A stretch of DNA of 64,000 nt from Apiotrichum sp. Y4204. Its lineage: Eukaryota; Basidiomycota; Tremellomycetes; Trichosporonales; Trichosporonaceae. The position numbers were made by a program, and so were the translations under genes. This document shows positions 36,174 to 49,496 of the stretch, piece by piece (position 1 is the stretch's first letter; each line of letters starts with the position of its first letter). The notes below the pieces were generated by a model. The model had not been told where the DNA came from. It saw nothing but the letters and a program-made list of their open reading frames with translations, and did not search any database. The stretch spans positions 62,001 to 126,000 of the forward strand of contig JAMYHL010000092.1 in assembly GCA_025531455.1 (NCBI GenBank). Reading direction: 5' to 3'.

Positions 36174-39100
36174 ATGAGCGCGTTGCCCGGCACCGCGAAG
36201 CCGGCTCGCACGCCGATCGCCATGCCGTTATGGCTACGAATATGGCCGTCTTCCCTACCCCCGTGGTCAGCCAAGCTCCGGCCCATGCTCGCGCCTGTCC
36301 TCGTTGCCTTTCTTGCGTTCTTGTTTGTGGTGGTCCACAGCCTCAATCGTCTGGCAGGAGAGTGAGTTCAATGGAGAGGACGAGTGCCGCCGGAATGGAC
36401 CCGAAGCCGTGGCCGTGCGGGGTAACACTATATAATGATAAATGATTCTTCTCGCGCACTGACCATGACTGACCAACCCCAGATATGCGTTTCTGTGTTA
36501 CACCTCTGTCGTTCTGTTTTTCTTCCCCCGTGGCCGCGTGTCTCAGCAGATAGAGAACAATAGTGAGACAGGGCAAAAGCGATAGACGTAACAGCAAACT
36601 GACAGCAGCCACGAATATTCTCGGAGCCATCGCGGGGCTGGGTTGGTCCACAGCCGTGGTCGCCGTATCAGCATGGTGTGGTGGACAATACGGGGCGGAC
36701 GCGGCAGAGGCGCGCCTCGTGCTCGGTCTCGGGCTGACAGTGCTGTCCATGGTCTGTGAGTGTAGCAACGGGCGCCCTTCCGCTTAAGACTCGCCTCGGA
36801 CCTCTGTTCGTGATTACTAATACCCTAGGCGGTACACTGCGGAGCTACGCCCCACGCCTGAACGTCGCATGCCGTGCAGCCATGTTCTACCCGATCTTCG
36901 TCCTGACCACCGAGCAGGCAACTGATGGCGTAGGTCTCCAGTCTCCCCTCCGTCTAACACCAGTTTGCGGCCCGCATCTTCCTGCACCCCTTCTTCGTCG
37001 CGCTCTTCGCCTACGCCTTCTCCACGATCCTCGGCGCGCTCCTCACGCAACACGCCTCCTCCCCGCTTGTTGGCGCACAGATCGTGCGCTCAGTAACCAC
37101 AACATGCGAGCTCCTCCCCATGTCCCTCGCGACCATTCTCCACCCCGAGCAAGTCGACAGCCGCTCATCCGTCTCACCGCTCTCCGCCAAAGCGCTCGAG
37201 GACCAGCCTCTGCCGCTTAGCACACAACAACACCTCGCGGCTCGCCTCCGCGCCGAAGTCTCCACTGTGCGGGGCACGCACGCGGCGTATGCACTCGACA
37301 TTGTGCGCGCGCGACAGGATCCCGCCGCCCTTCGACCCGTCGTGAGCGCCCTCGGACGCCTACAAAAGAATCCCATCCTCGGGCCGACAGGCCATGTGCC
37401 AGGAGAACGTATCCGGACAGCTTTGGAACGAACGTTTGCGACCCCCGCATCTCGCCCCGCGTCGCGTACCAGCGGACATGGAACACCATCCATTCGCTCC
37501 AGCCGCGTGTCCCTCCGGGCGGCGTCTGTCATGGCGTCGGGTACGTCAACACCCATACCTCCAGATCAGGGCGTTTCAGCAACACAGCTCGCGAGGCACC
37601 TCTCGCGCGTTGCAACCCATGCCGAGCGCACACTGCCACCCCTCAGGCCGGAGTCCTTGTCTCCGGCCCGTACAAAGCTCACGAAGACATGTACGGCGCT
37701 CAGCGAAGCGATCGTTGCGGTACTCAAGTTTGCTGCGGACGACATTGCGGCTGCGTGTGACTGGCATCCCGCGGAGACGAAGCCGAAGCTTGAAAACAGC
37801 GCTGACCATGCCGAATGTGTTGCGGCGCTTAGGGCAGCGCTCCGCGTAGCACGGGACGACCTCGAGAAGCGTTTGAGCGGGATCATCGAGTTTGGAGAGT
37901 TTGGCACGCCGAGGGGTGCGGGCACTCCCCGCTCGCCTGCGACGCCGCTGCCCGTCACCCCACGGAGCGTCGTGTTCGAGGATCAGGTCACCTCGGCGGA
38001 CTGGCTGGACGACGAGGACCGTTTCCGGATCGCATTCTACATGATTGCGCTGCTGGATCTCGCAAAGGATGCGGCTCATCTGCTAGACTATGCCGCCCGT
38101 CTCCGGGGAGTGAGCACGCGTCCACGCTGGATCTTCCCAGGCATCATCTGGCCATGGACCAAGGTCACTCCCGAAGCGCCCATCTTCCCCACCAGTGAGT
38201 GGACTTTTAATATGCTTACTCATGCCAGTCGCGGGTGAACTGCCTCCGGAGCAGGATGACCCAGAGGACAATGACCAGGATCGTGACTTTGCGCATGCTG
38301 CGCGCGTGCAAGATGCGAAGCCGCGCGTGCACGATCACGCGGACTGGCCAGCGCGGATTCATGCGGCATGGCGCTCGCTTTGGGATCGCCGGGAGGTTAT
38401 AATTGGTAAGTGAAGAGTGTTTTCTTGTTCTCATTTTCCAGCCAGGGTGGCCATCTCAAAGGCCGTGCATAAAGCAAAACATTCGCGCCACGGTCACTTT
38501 GCGGTCAAGCAGACCATCGGAATCATGCTCCTCTCTCTCCCCGCTTTTATGCCTCTCGGGAACGCGGGTCGCTCATGGTACGACGAGTCGCGCGGGCCGT
38601 GGATGGTCGTCAGCTTTATGTTTGTTATCGAGGTGACGACGGGAGCGACAATGAAGATTGGGTTCTACCGCATGCTCGGGACACTGATTGGCGCGGTTGT
38701 GGGATATGTCGTGAGTTGAAGAGGGCTAGAGAGTTAAAATGCTGACCGCAGTGCGCCATAATTGCAGGCGACAACCCGTACGGCCTCGTAACGCTCGCGA
38801 CCGCGTGCGCAGTGCCCATCTCGTACACCATCCTCTTCACGTCCGTCGCGCCCATCGGCGTCATCACGTAGGTAGCTTTTCCTCACTCTCGCTCACACCT
38901 GCAGGGGAATTACGCTGCCGCCCATAATCTTTATCCGATACCTGGGACTAGACCGCGGCAGCAGTGTTTTTCGGATCGCGTGGGAGCGCTTTGTGGACAT
39001 TGTGATTGGCATCGCGGCCGCCGTCCTCATCGGAACATGGATGTGGCCGATTCACGCGCGTGTGCAGTACTTCCACGGCGTCGCGGACACCATGGACCAG

Positions 39101-39841
39101 ATCACAGAGTACTACCTCCGCATGAGTCGTGATCTCCTGCGGCCGGGCGTGTATCGCGCCCCGAACAGGACATATGCGGGTATCGAAGCGCAGGTTCGAC
39201 GACACATCCGCCGGAGCCGGATGCTCGTATCAATCCAGCGGCAGGAGATTTCCCTTCTCCCCCGTCCCGTGAAGCTGTACGGGGAGGTGATTGACCTCAC
39301 CGAGCGCTTGATTGAGACATTCGGCGAGATCCGCACCCTACGCTTCTCACTCCCGCGGAAAGCCACCGTACTCGACGTCCTCCCCATCCGCCGCGAGCTC
39401 GTTTCTTCCATTCTGATGAACCTGTGGGCGACAGCGCAGGCGTTCCGCTCGCGGGCGCCGCTCCCTCAGCTACTTCCTAGTCCCCGCGTACCCCTTGGAG
39501 ACGTGATGGAGGCGACGGACGAGCACGCACATGTCGTCCGGTCTCGGCGCGCAAGGCATAATCTCCGCAGGATGAAGGGTACCCCCAAAGCCGAGGAGAG
39601 TAAAGAGAATGGAAGTGAGGATGAGGATGAAAAGGACGAAGGCCAGGATCCGCACGGACTGCACGCCGAACTTTCAGTCCTGTACGGCATGGCAGAGAAC
39701 GAGGCGCTGGGCGAGGCGATAAACAGCATTGACGAGGTGGGTTCATTCTTGAGCTACCGGATTGCTGACCTCCAGCTGCTCGCGGCTGCGCGCACCCTGT
39801 TCGGCACCCAGGCGTTCCTCGACGTGAACGCCACTATGTAG
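36174..39841 (+). CDS. FUSC/DUF2421-type multi-pass membrane protein (putative exporter)
   Basis: The protein is 1,081 aa in nine exons: 36174-36361, 36483-36562, 36609-36755, 36829-36929, 36964-38194, 38229-38405, 38442-38710, 38752-38867 and 38905-39841. Two hydrophobic blocks of several helices each (residues about 35-210 and about 640-790) are separated by a long cytosolic stretch and followed by a helical, charged C-terminal tail. This is the duplicated layout of fusaric-acid-resistance-like / BRE4-type fungal proteins. Recognisable parts are RGPWMVVSFMFVIEVTTGAT, KIGFYRMLGTLIGAVVGY and DIVIGIAAAVLIGTWMWP near the end of block two. The tail holds an acidic low-complexity run (ENGSEDEDEKDEG). 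Bacterial relatives export aromatic acids; the fungal substrate is unknown. Splice choices for exons 2-4 are the least certain. Confidence 0.85.
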
Positions 39842-40147
39842 CATAGCACACATACAGCATCATAAACATACACACACCACTTAATGTCGGTATGCATCAT
39901 GGGTTTTTGGGTCTTGAGGGTGGGCATGTGGGGGGTGGACATGTCTGGTGGAGGTCGGGTGGCGAGTCTTGCGAGTACAGTAGTGCCTGATGGTGCACGG
40001 CCGTTATCGGCCCCCTACTAACGCCACTTTGCGCCACCCGACTCGGCTTTCAGATTGCACTAACTCCTTCCCTACTCGACTTATCTTTCAGTTTTTTTTT
40101 TACTCCGACATTACTTCTCATCTTGACCATCACCCACACCACCAACC

Positions 40148-41445
40148 ATGCAGCTGTCGCCATCAGAACTATCCTCAGCGGTAAGTGAGCTGTGGTGCTC
40201 ACGCCGGATTGAGCTCACTCGCAGTTCGGATACATGAGCATCGCATGCTGGCTCATCGTATACAGGTAGGTCCAGGCTTCTCCCCACAAACAAAGCTGAC
40301 CCCAGCCCACAGAGTTAGTCGCCCACCAGCGTGCTCCAGCATCCAAAACTCACGCCAGTCTACACCAACTTTATCACCAAGAGCGGAGAGGGACTCAGTG
40401 TCGCGTTCATCGTCATCTGGCTCGCGGGCGACCTCACCAACCTCGTTGGTGGGGTCATGGCCGGCCTCCTCCCGACAATGATCATACTGGCTGTCTACGT
40501 GAGTGCTAATTGGAGGCGAGCTCCACAGCTGGATGGAGGGAGGAGGCTCGATGCACAGTGGTGGTGGCTCGATGGTCGGCGTGGAAGCGTTGGGCGATCT
40601 CGCACGACGGTTCGCTGAATGGTGCTCCGACGCCGAAAGTGGTAACCTTGGCTGTCGGCCCTGCCACCATTATGGAGCGTCCCCATGGCCCGCCACCAGC
40701 GCAGCTCTTGCTTCGGAATATGTCAACTGCGCAGAACGACACTCGCCGAGCATGCGTGTACATCGGCGGTGCCGAGGGTGCTGTGCAGAATTCTGTTCGA
40801 AATTCCGACTCCGCTCCATCACAGTCACCCGAGACCACGGCACCAGCGATCACATGACCAGCGCTGACAATTCAGTACTCTCTCTGCGACATCATTCTCC
40901 TCATCCAGGTGTACTACTACCGCGCGCTGCGCCGGCGGACAGAACGCCAGCCGTTGCTGGTACCTCCGCCTACCTCCGCCGCGCCGGTCATCTCGCCGTA
41001 CATCGCGTACCCGCTCATGCTCGTGTTCGTCATTGCCTTCGGCTTCATCGGCCTGGAGGTGAGCGGGCCGGACAAGCCGACGCAGCCAGGCGGACCTGCC
41101 GGCGGCGTCGAGCTCGAGTGGAAGTCCCAGCTGCTGGGATACGCCAGCTGCCTGCTGTACCTCGGCTCCCGCGTGCCTCAGATCTTCCACAACTTCAAGA
41201 CCCGCTGTGAGGGCCTTTCGCTCGCCATGTTCTTCTTCTCCATCACCGGAAACGTCACGTACGTCGTGTCCATCCTCGCCAAGTCGCGCGACCAGCAGTA
41301 CCTGCTTGCCAACCTGAGCTGGATCGCGGGCGCGGCACTCACCGTCTTCCTCGATCTCTTTGTGCTCGCCCAGTTTGCGGTGTACAGCTGGCAGGACAGG
41401 CACACTGGCAAGGTGTTCCTCGACGAGGAGAGCGATTCCGACTAG
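40148..41445 (+). CDS. PQ-loop repeat vacuolar membrane transporter (YPQ/RTC2-like)
   Basis: Seven-helix PQ-loop protein of the family that exports cationic amino acids from vacuole or lysosome (yeast Ypq1-3, human PQLC2). The protein is 263 aa from exons 40148-40180, 40225-40265, 40306-40313, 40359-40498 and 40876-41445. The first PQ motif, SPQIYTNFITKSGEGLS, appears only if an 8-nt exon (40306-40313) and a GTTAGT donor are used. Both introns around it have CTNAC branch sites. The second motif is SRVPQIFHNFKTRCEGLS. WLAGDLTNL after the first repeat is family-typical. The 377-nt fourth intron is long for this window. It lies 306 bp downstream of the FUSC-like gene, same strand, with its own start region. 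Confidence 0.9.
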
Positions 41446-44365
41446 ATGTGGGGAGTAGAAACCACCTGGTCCCAGCGCATCGCGGGACCGAATAGACGCA
41501 TCTGCACAGAACACTGAATGGCGCGGCGAGGCGCCGCCGCTGGCTGCACGGCTGGCGGATGTAGGATATGCATGGCGTAGATACTAGCCGGGCACTGAGG
41601 CGCGGACATCAGATCTGACAGGCTTCCTGGCACTGCTAGCACAAAGCTGCTGACACGAAACTGACGATTGGCCCGGCTAACCCAAAGATCGCTGAATGCC
41701 AGTCATAACGGAGAACACAGCGGGCCAACAGCGCACGCGAGATTGATTCAGCTTTGTCCGTACGGAGCGTGGTGGCCAGATGATGAGTGCACAGAGCGAG
41801 AACCAGACTAACCAGCACCTGCCAATGATAATTGCCGATGTTCCACCGTCAAATAGCCAAGCCGAGCACCGACATCCACCGTGCGACAGTCAACATGGTA
41901 CTGTGCATCTCAGTTTGTCCCGGGCACTCCCTGTTGCCGACATACGAAAGTAGCAGAGATGAGCTTCTGGCTTGCACGGCTCATCTCACGTCCACAATGT
42001 TTCAGCACAGCGGTAAATCGTCGGTCACTGACCCTCGGATCCGATGTGCATTGCCATCGCACCATCGCCGTCCTTAGCGGTCGTCGGGGATCTCGCTGAT
42101 ATAGGACACCGCATGGGAGTTGGAGTCTATTCCTCCGGCGGAGCCCATTGACTTGGGTTCGGAGCTTCTGGGTAGATTGGCGGTGCCGTTGATAGGGCAC
42201 GATGGCCGTGGACACGAGTTCATGAGAATCCAGAGCTCAGTCTAGAGTCCATGGACCCAGAACATGTGCCAAAATAGCTTAATAGCTGCTGTAGGCCTCA
42301 TTGACGCCGGGCCTCACCTCACGACATGCTCCAAGCACGGAGGAGGCGCGTCAGGCGCTCATGTCAAGCGCGACTGCGCAAAGCTTGATCCTACATCGTG
42401 TCGTTAACGACTACCTCGCATTGCGCTTGGAGGACAGCTGTTACGCACGGGCGACAAGATTGGCGAATTAGCGGCGCTGTTGTCAGCACGACATCTCCGC
42501 TCGCCGAGAGCTACAGTTTGGCGTGCACCGCTCCCAGATACTAGCGGCAAGACTGAAGATTGGAGGTGAGCACGAGCGGAGCTAGTTCTGCAAACCAGCT
42601 CAGCTCGGTGGCTGTACACTTTCTCGAGGAAACAAGCTTCAGGCTCGGGACTCTAGCGCACAGGCTCAGGCAAGTACCAGATCAGCCTTACGTCCTGCAT
42701 CCTGTGGTGATGTGATTCTCTGCTCGGGGTTTCCCTCTTTATTCATCCCCTCCACCCTCCTGGGTGCCGTATAAGCGCGCTTATGCCCTCCCCCCCACTC
42801 CCCGAACCTTATTCCCGACTCGCAGCTAGGAGCGCCCGTGTTCCGCGTTTCACTGTATGGTGCTGGAGGGGCGTGCCGGCAGGGTACGGCACCGAGGGTC
42901 ACGGAGCGAGTGGCAGAGCTCGCTGCTTGATCGTGGTTTGCCGGTACTGCTGCCGAACAGCGGAAGTCGAGATGTGGCCCTGATTGCATGATGGGTCCGC
43001 CCATTCCTGGGATTGTCGAGTGCAATCCAGTGGCTAAGGCTGGAGGGGTCAAGATGATCAAGCTACGAAGCCGCACTGATTAGTTTGGCTGTACGCGTCC
43101 TATGGCACAGAAATCAGCGATGCACTCTCTCTAACTCTGGACACCGCAATCTACGCGCGCTCGGGGTACGCGAGTATTCTGGACTGGGAGGTACTGGGCC
43201 TCATCGGGGACAGGCGGGCGATGGGCTGGGCGAGTATCTCTGCGCGCACCCCCTGGCGCAGCAGCCAGTGCCTCTGTAATGTCGTGAATAGCACTGTTGC
43301 ACTGCTGTGGGGAGAGGAGGGAAGATGCGCGGAGGATTTGGAGTGTTGAAACATGTCGAGAAAGGAGAGAGAGACCTCGAGAGATGAGGATAACAATAAA
43401 GTGCAGGCAGCCGCACCGCCTCGCGGTTCCTGAGATGCTCTCAGCTGGCCAGCTGGGGGTGGTGGGCAATGCCCCCGGTTGTTCATTCCGCTCAGCGTCT
43501 CTGCTCTCTTCCCTTCTCACGTTCTTGCCCTGCATTGTCCTAGCTCCCGATCTCGCCCTGCTGTCAGATGGAGAACCATATCTCGCATCTCGCAGAACGA
43601 AGCTAAGTTGGAAGCCAAGGAGGAGAGCAGAGGCGGGCGACCTCTATGGGAGCGGTTGTGCCTGTGAAGTTTGGCACAGAGTGCGCGAGGCGGTGAAGGT
43701 GGCACTCTACCTACTGCTCTCTTTGCGAGACCTGTCCTTGTCACGAGCTCAGCAGCGAGCGAGTAGGTTGCTGCACTGCTCTCACCTGTACAGCAAAACG
43801 GGCACACAGAGAACAATGCACACAGACATCTGCTACTGTAGCTATCCATCTGCTCTTCTCATCTGCAACACTCGTCGAGTCTTCACAGAATCTCAGGACC
43901 GCACGGCTCGTGCTGGACAGCAGAGATCACATTGTCGTCGTGCAGATCGTCCTCCGCGTCGCACATCTCGTTCTGTGCTGTTGGACACACCTCAGCATTG
44001 TACACTCCGCATTCCTTTCCACTTCGTCGTTCAGAGCGCTGGACATCTAGACTTAGAGCTGGATCCCGACTCCAGCCCACTTTCACACGATTCTCGCCAG
44101 CTTTCACACCCCGCTCGACGCTACTTGCTGTTGCTGCAGAGGCCAGCGGCGGCGAACAAGACAAGCTACAAACACCCCAAACGCACAGACACACACGCCA
44201 CAACGGCCCGAGCGCACTGTCGGGGAGCACATCATTTATCCGCAGCACTACCATCTTCACCAGCTGACTCTCACAAAAAAAACGAGTGGACCGCAAAGCT
44301 GCTCGTCACATCCCGAACTCTTCAGATCCACATCTTCAACCTTCGACAACCTTCATCTATCCAAC
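41446..44365. other. 2.9-kb region without a recognised gene
   Basis: A 384-codon plus-strand frame (43297-44451) runs into the next gene in another phase but has poor codon bias and no domain. The last 450 bp before 44366 are C/A- and CT-rich and look like promoter and 5' leader of the following gene. Nothing else can be supported. Confidence 0.5.
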
Positions 44366-45786
44366 ATGCGGCTCCGGTCCGCGTTCGTCGTCCTCCTAGG
44401 CGCCGGCCTTGTCGCCGCGCAAGACTTTCCTCCCATGAACCCGCGGGGTAAAGGTGATTCCCAATCGGTCAACAATGACGGGACCCGCCCGCCACAGGAT
44501 ACCGTGGAGCCAGGCCCAATCTTTCCTCCGAAGCTGGCGGAACAGGAGCAATCGCACCGCGGAGAGGACACCAAGACGACCAGCACAAAGAAACTCCGCG
44601 GCGACTCGCCTACCACGAACGCAGGGGCAGACAATGAAGGAGACGGCGCTGGATTGGTTAATGGCGGTGTCATCTCACCCGCAGCATCAGCAACGCCAGC
44701 AGCGCCCGACTCGGCGCAGATCGATCCCAACAATGCGCCACACGAAATGCCCTCGTCCGCCGCTCGTGACCGCGAACAGCGGCCCACCGAGAGCCCCATA
44801 TCCAATGGAGCCGCCGAGCCCACAGGAGGCCTGGAGACAAAGCCTCCCACGGCCTCGGGCAGCGCCGACAAACTCTCCGGTTCTCCTGACGCCGGCGCCA
44901 ATCAAAACCAGGACGGCACCTCCGCAGGCGGCGCGGATGCCGCCAACGCCGCGGCCCCGAAGAAGAAGAGCAACACGGGTCTCATTGTCGGCGTCGTCGT
45001 CGGCGTTGTTGGCGGTCTGATTCTCATTGTGAGTACGATATCAGAAATCCGTGCTTCAATCGCGGAGAAGCATGACGCTCTGTGCGGCGTGGCGTCAGTG
45101 GCGCGGAATGCAGTGCAGGAATCCACAATGCCGACGATCGAGAACCGTATATCATTTCTCCCTCGGCACATTTCTTCATGGCTGTTTCCGCGGTTAATGG
45201 AAAGAGTCGTGTCTCGTAACGCGGTGCACGCTCAACACTCCACGCACAGCATTGCGCCAACATGCAACATTTCAAACACTGACACCAGATCGGCGCACTC
45301 ATCTTTTTCCTCCGCCGTCGGAAGCGCCACGCAGACGTCGAGGGAGAGCCGCGGCAGAGCCTCGTCGTCGACAAGGGCAAGGCGCGCGCACTCCCAGACT
45401 CGGGAACGGGGTACGAGACGCTCTCCGCACAGCCGAGCTATTATGGCGAGTACGATTCGTCGGGCAGCTCGCTCCCAAACACACAAATGCAGCAGATGGG
45501 GCACATGTCGTCCGGCGCCGGTGTTGGCGCTGGTACTGGGCGCGGCGGGCGCGGCGGGCGCGACAGCGTGGCGTCCACCGAAACCGCCCAAAGACTGCAG
45601 GACTCGATTGCAAACGACGCGTTTGAGCGCGCCAAGGCCACTGCGAATGCGAATGCCGCCGCGAACGCCCAAGTATCCCGTGGCGCACCGGTGCGCCGCC
45701 ACGCCGAGGACGCGACGGACCAGGCGCCGCCGTACTGGCTCACTGCGGGCGAGGAGTTTGGCGACGACAAGGCGCGCACGGGGTAA
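44366..45786 (+). CDS. Single-pass membrane protein of cell-wall-sensor layout
   Basis: The protein is 386 aa from exons 44366-45028 and 45289-45786. Residues 1-18 are a signal peptide (LRSAFVVLLGAGLVAA). A Pro/Ser/Thr/Ala-rich extracellular part to about 205 has no cysteine pattern. One transmembrane helix follows KKKSNTG (GLIVGVVVGVVGGLILI, then IGALIFFL after the splice) with the stop-transfer RRRKRH. The tail of about 150 residues is Gly/Ala-rich and includes a PPYW motif. This is the architecture of Mid2/Wsc-type stress sensors and of other fungal mucin-like proteins, but there is no WSC domain. The 260-nt intron falls within the membrane helix. Function is unproven. Confidence 0.8.
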
Positions 45787-46249
45787 GAGTGAACGTGCCA
45801 GGTGATGGTGAGGCGTGATTACCGTAGTGTGTGATACCATTGTGATGGCGTTTGTGTATAGCGATATGTATGTGTCAGCAGTTGCATTGTGTTGCGGAGG
45901 ACGGCGTCGGCGGTGCGACGCCGGGGGTCGAGCTCCCAAAGCCAGAGCTCCTAACAATCATTCGTGCGCCGTCCTCAGAGCACGGTTCCGCAGCTCTACG
46001 TACATCAGTCTGAAACAACGCCACCGTCTCGGCTCGTCGACTTGCAAAGTCTTGAGGGGACAGGTTAGCTGTTCGTCGTCGTTTGAGTCAGTCACAGTTT
46101 GCTTCACCCTTGCCGCAGGTCGTACAGTATACATCCTATTATTGCAAGACTCTCCACCTCCTATATCACAAGCAATAGTATCACAATGGAGTGGGGCAGA
46201 AATGAATGGTTCAAAATGACAGTGTATGGAGATAGAGGGGATGGATGGT
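45787..46249. other. Convergent intergenic region
   Basis: 3' regions of two convergent genes, the sensor-like gene (+) and the zinc-cluster factor (-). No other feature is visible. Confidence 0.5.
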
Positions 46250-49200
46250 CTATCCGTTGAGCGAGTTGGAGGGGATGGACGAGGGCGGGGAAATGCTGCG
46301 CTGACTGCGAATGTCGAGCGGGAGCTGGGTTGCGACGTCGACGACGGCGCGAACCTCGCGTGCCATGTTGTCGATGCCCTCCCACATGACGCCGTACGCC
46401 TCGAGGCCAGCGACAATGATCTTGACGTTCGTGAGGAGGTTCTCCACCTCGTCGATGCGTTCCTGGCTGTATTCACCAAACGAGTTTTCTGCCTGGACAG
46501 CAAGGATGAGGAGGAGGAAGGCGTACGCGCCTGAAACGAGGCCACACGAACAGAACGGGATCCATCGCGGCGGCCCGTCCATTGCCAGCGTCGCGCTGCG
46601 GTGGAGCACCTCGAGACGGACAATGGTGTGTGCGGCAGTAGCGCAACGCGCGAGCGATATGCCTGGTGGGAAAGTCTCCGCGCTCTCGGCCGCCTGGACC
46701 ATGGCACTCGGCGCCACGTCGCCCTTTTCGTCCACGCCCCACGCGCGGTGCTTCTTGTTCCCCATGGTCATGGAAGAGATGCCCGACCCGGTGCTGGGTG
46801 GCGGTGCTGACCCGGGCTGGAGCTCCGGGTAATGCTTAATTTCCGGTACCTCTCCGTCAATGCCGGAGACAAGTTCACTTGCGCCATGCGGGTGCGAGAA
46901 CCATGGCGTGGGGAGGTAGGATGGGAAGGTCTCGGGTTGCCACATGTCGTCGGTGAGGCCTGCCTGCTGCAGGTCATAAGCCCACTGCTGCTGGAGTGCG
47001 GGGTCGAATGCGGGAGTGGGGCCGAGGTTGATGCCCTGCATCGCATTCTGAAGCGGATCAAACGAGGACATCGCGTTCTGGCCCGATTGAGGCGCGACAG
47101 AGAGGAACTGGTTCGGCGATCCGAAGTTGGGGTCAAATTGCGACTGCTGTGCAGGGGTCGTGTTGGAACCGTTGTACTGAGCGGAACTCGGGGAGAACTG
47201 GCTCGTGGTGCCATTGCCCTGTCCGGACCCGTTGTAGAAACCTGTGTCTCCGAGCTGGGCGGCGAGGCCGTTGGGGCTGTTGTCGAATTGTTGTCGCTGC
47301 GGCTTCTGTTGCGGTTGCTGTGGGCGACCACCAGGCACGTAGTGCTGGCCTGGGGGCGCGGCTTGGTTAAACGAAGCGATCAGCTGGTCGACCTGGGACG
47401 CCTCCTGATCACGGAATGTGGATCCGGTGTTTCCCGTGCTGCTCTGGCGATACATCGACTGGTTGAGCTGCGTCTGGAACGCGTCAAAGTCGGGGCCCCC
47501 GAACTCAAGCTGCGCCGGGTCGAACTGGTTGAACAGCAGCGCGTTCGACTGCGACGGAACGGTAGCTTGCTGCTGTTGAGATGCCTGCTGCTGCGCCTGG
47601 AACGGTATCTGATTTTGCTGATTTTGCTGAGGGAAGGCACCCGGGATCTGCGGCGGCTGGGCGACAGGGGGTGATGTCGACGTTGCCGATGCCTTACTCA
47701 GTGGGGACGAAACGTGGCCGGTGGACTTGCTCATCGGCGACGACATGTCCGACTGGTTGGACGACGCCGCGGGCGAGCTGTACTCATCCTCCGACTCGGC
47801 AGCCTTGGGAAAACCGCAGATGCGCTTTGAAAAGAGGGATACCTCTGGGAACGCAGTCCATCGGTGGATGTGGATGTGGGCGACGGCAAGGCCGAGACGA
47901 GTCGCGATTTGCTGGTTCTTCGTCACGTCCTCCTCACCGCCCGGAACAGGCTCGATAACGCAGTTGCGCTCGACATCCTTCATGAGCTGCATGATCTCCC
48001 GGTCGACGCGCTGCATCATCTCGCGCTTCTTCTCGGGATCATTGGAGGGTACGGGCGTGGGGCCGCCGACGGGCGCACCCCATCCCTTCTGTGGTCCGTC
48101 GTCCAATCCCTTTGTCGAGGCACCATCGGCGAACACAAACTCGTTCACAATGTTTATGACGCGGTAGCACTGGCGGATGCAGTTGGCCCATGTTGACCAC
48201 GTGCGGTCCTTATCGCTGCAGATGGGAAAGTCGACGTGGATGCGATCATCATCGGGACCGATAGGAGCCTTCATTCCAGACACAAGAGAGGCCGTTAGCT
48301 GATAGCAGTACAGGAGCCACCATGTCCTGCGGCGCGAATCGGTCTTCCAATCGATGCCCTCAAGGGAAAAACCGGTGCCGTTACGGTCCATGTCGGTGAT
48401 GCCCATATCCATGGCTATCTGCACTGCCTTTGTGAGACGTCCAATGGCGGTTTCTGCATTGTTTGTGCTGCCCCACTCCCAGACGGCAAGAATGGTGAGG
48501 GCCTGGACGACTTCCAAAGAGGTGGTGGTTGCCATTGTCCTCTCCACACATGCAAGCGCCTCCTTTCCTAGCTGCGCAGATGCTGCGCTGCGGAGACGTT
48601 TGCTCAGTGGGCTACTGGGTGAGGGATCGAGAGGATGTGGCACGAGGGTCATGATAGTCTGAGCTGCGAGCAGGAACGGCGAGTCGTCGAGGAGCGTGGG
48701 GAGCACGTCTGTGAGGTAGTGCCGCGGGGGCATGACGGGGAGGTACGGGTGGACCTCATTGTAGTAACAGCGCAGACTGGGGTCAGACACGGCCCACCAA
48801 GAGGTGACTCACGTTTCCTCGCGCGAACCAAACGTGCGCACGATGTTTGTAGGGTCGTCGCCCTCCTGGGGCTCGGCATGGTGGAGGTCAAACTTGGGCA
48901 CGCCAAGCAGAGTGTCGAGCTTCTTGAGGTACTCTACGAGTGCGGATGGCGGGTTGGCTGCTATCAGCCCTTGTCCTTTGGTTCCATCTAGGCGCGGCTG
49001 TACTCACGGACACGCTTCTTGCGAGCGCCGCCACGCTTTGATTTGATGTAGATGCATTCGATTTGCTTTCGCGAGCACTGGAGTTGGGTCAGTGTCAAGA
49101 CCGCGGTATGCTAATGCGCCGGGGATACGGGTGCACGGTCTAAATGGGGCCGAGGCGTTGAGCACACGGCACCCCGCCAGGCATGCTCCGTCCCATTCCT

Positions 49201-49496
49201 CCCGTTCCCGTTGGCACTTCAGCACATCCATTCCTCACCTGTCCGCAGACGGGTCTGGCCCCGTCACACTTTGCCTTCTTCTGACGGCAGCTGAGGCATG
49301 CAGCCTTGACTGGTCCTGCGCCTGCCGTCTTGCTGTCCTCCTTCCACTTGCCTACGCTGTGGTCGTCGTGGTGTTCGATGGGAGGGGCGGGGTGAGGGGC
49401 GTTGGCGGCGTTGGCGGCGGGGTTGAAGTTGGGGTGTTGCAGGGAGGGATGCGGGGGCTGGCCGGCGCCCGGGCCCGCAGCGCCGTTGTAATTCAT
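46250..49496 (-). CDS. Zn2Cys6 fungal transcription factor
   Basis: The protein is 999 aa from exons 49239-49496, 49008-49077, 48813-48957 and 46250-48776. The Gal4-type cluster, residues about 67-94, has the exact spacing C-x2-C-x6-C-x6-C-x2-C-x6-C and is split by a 161-nt intron between the fourth and fifth Cys. A basic linker (KSKRGGARKKR) follows. The middle region (about 160-450) matches the fungal-specific transcription factor domain, with GRLTKAVQIAMDMG and the RRRTWWLLYCYQL plus GPDDDRIHVDFP block. Residues about 520-720 are rich in Gln, Asn, Ser and Pro and may be an activation region. I chose the ATG at 49496 because no in-frame ATG lies closer upstream. Target genes cannot be inferred. 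Confidence 0.92.

Noticed and set aside
43297..44451. 384-codon plus-strand open frame before and into the sensor-like gene
   Set aside because: It overlaps the true signal-peptide start in another phase, lacks codon bias and domains, and its second half looks like a CT-rich leader.
46832..47674. 280-codon plus-strand open frame
   Set aside because: Antisense to the Gln/Ser-rich part of the zinc-cluster factor. Leu/Arg/Gly-rich with no domain.
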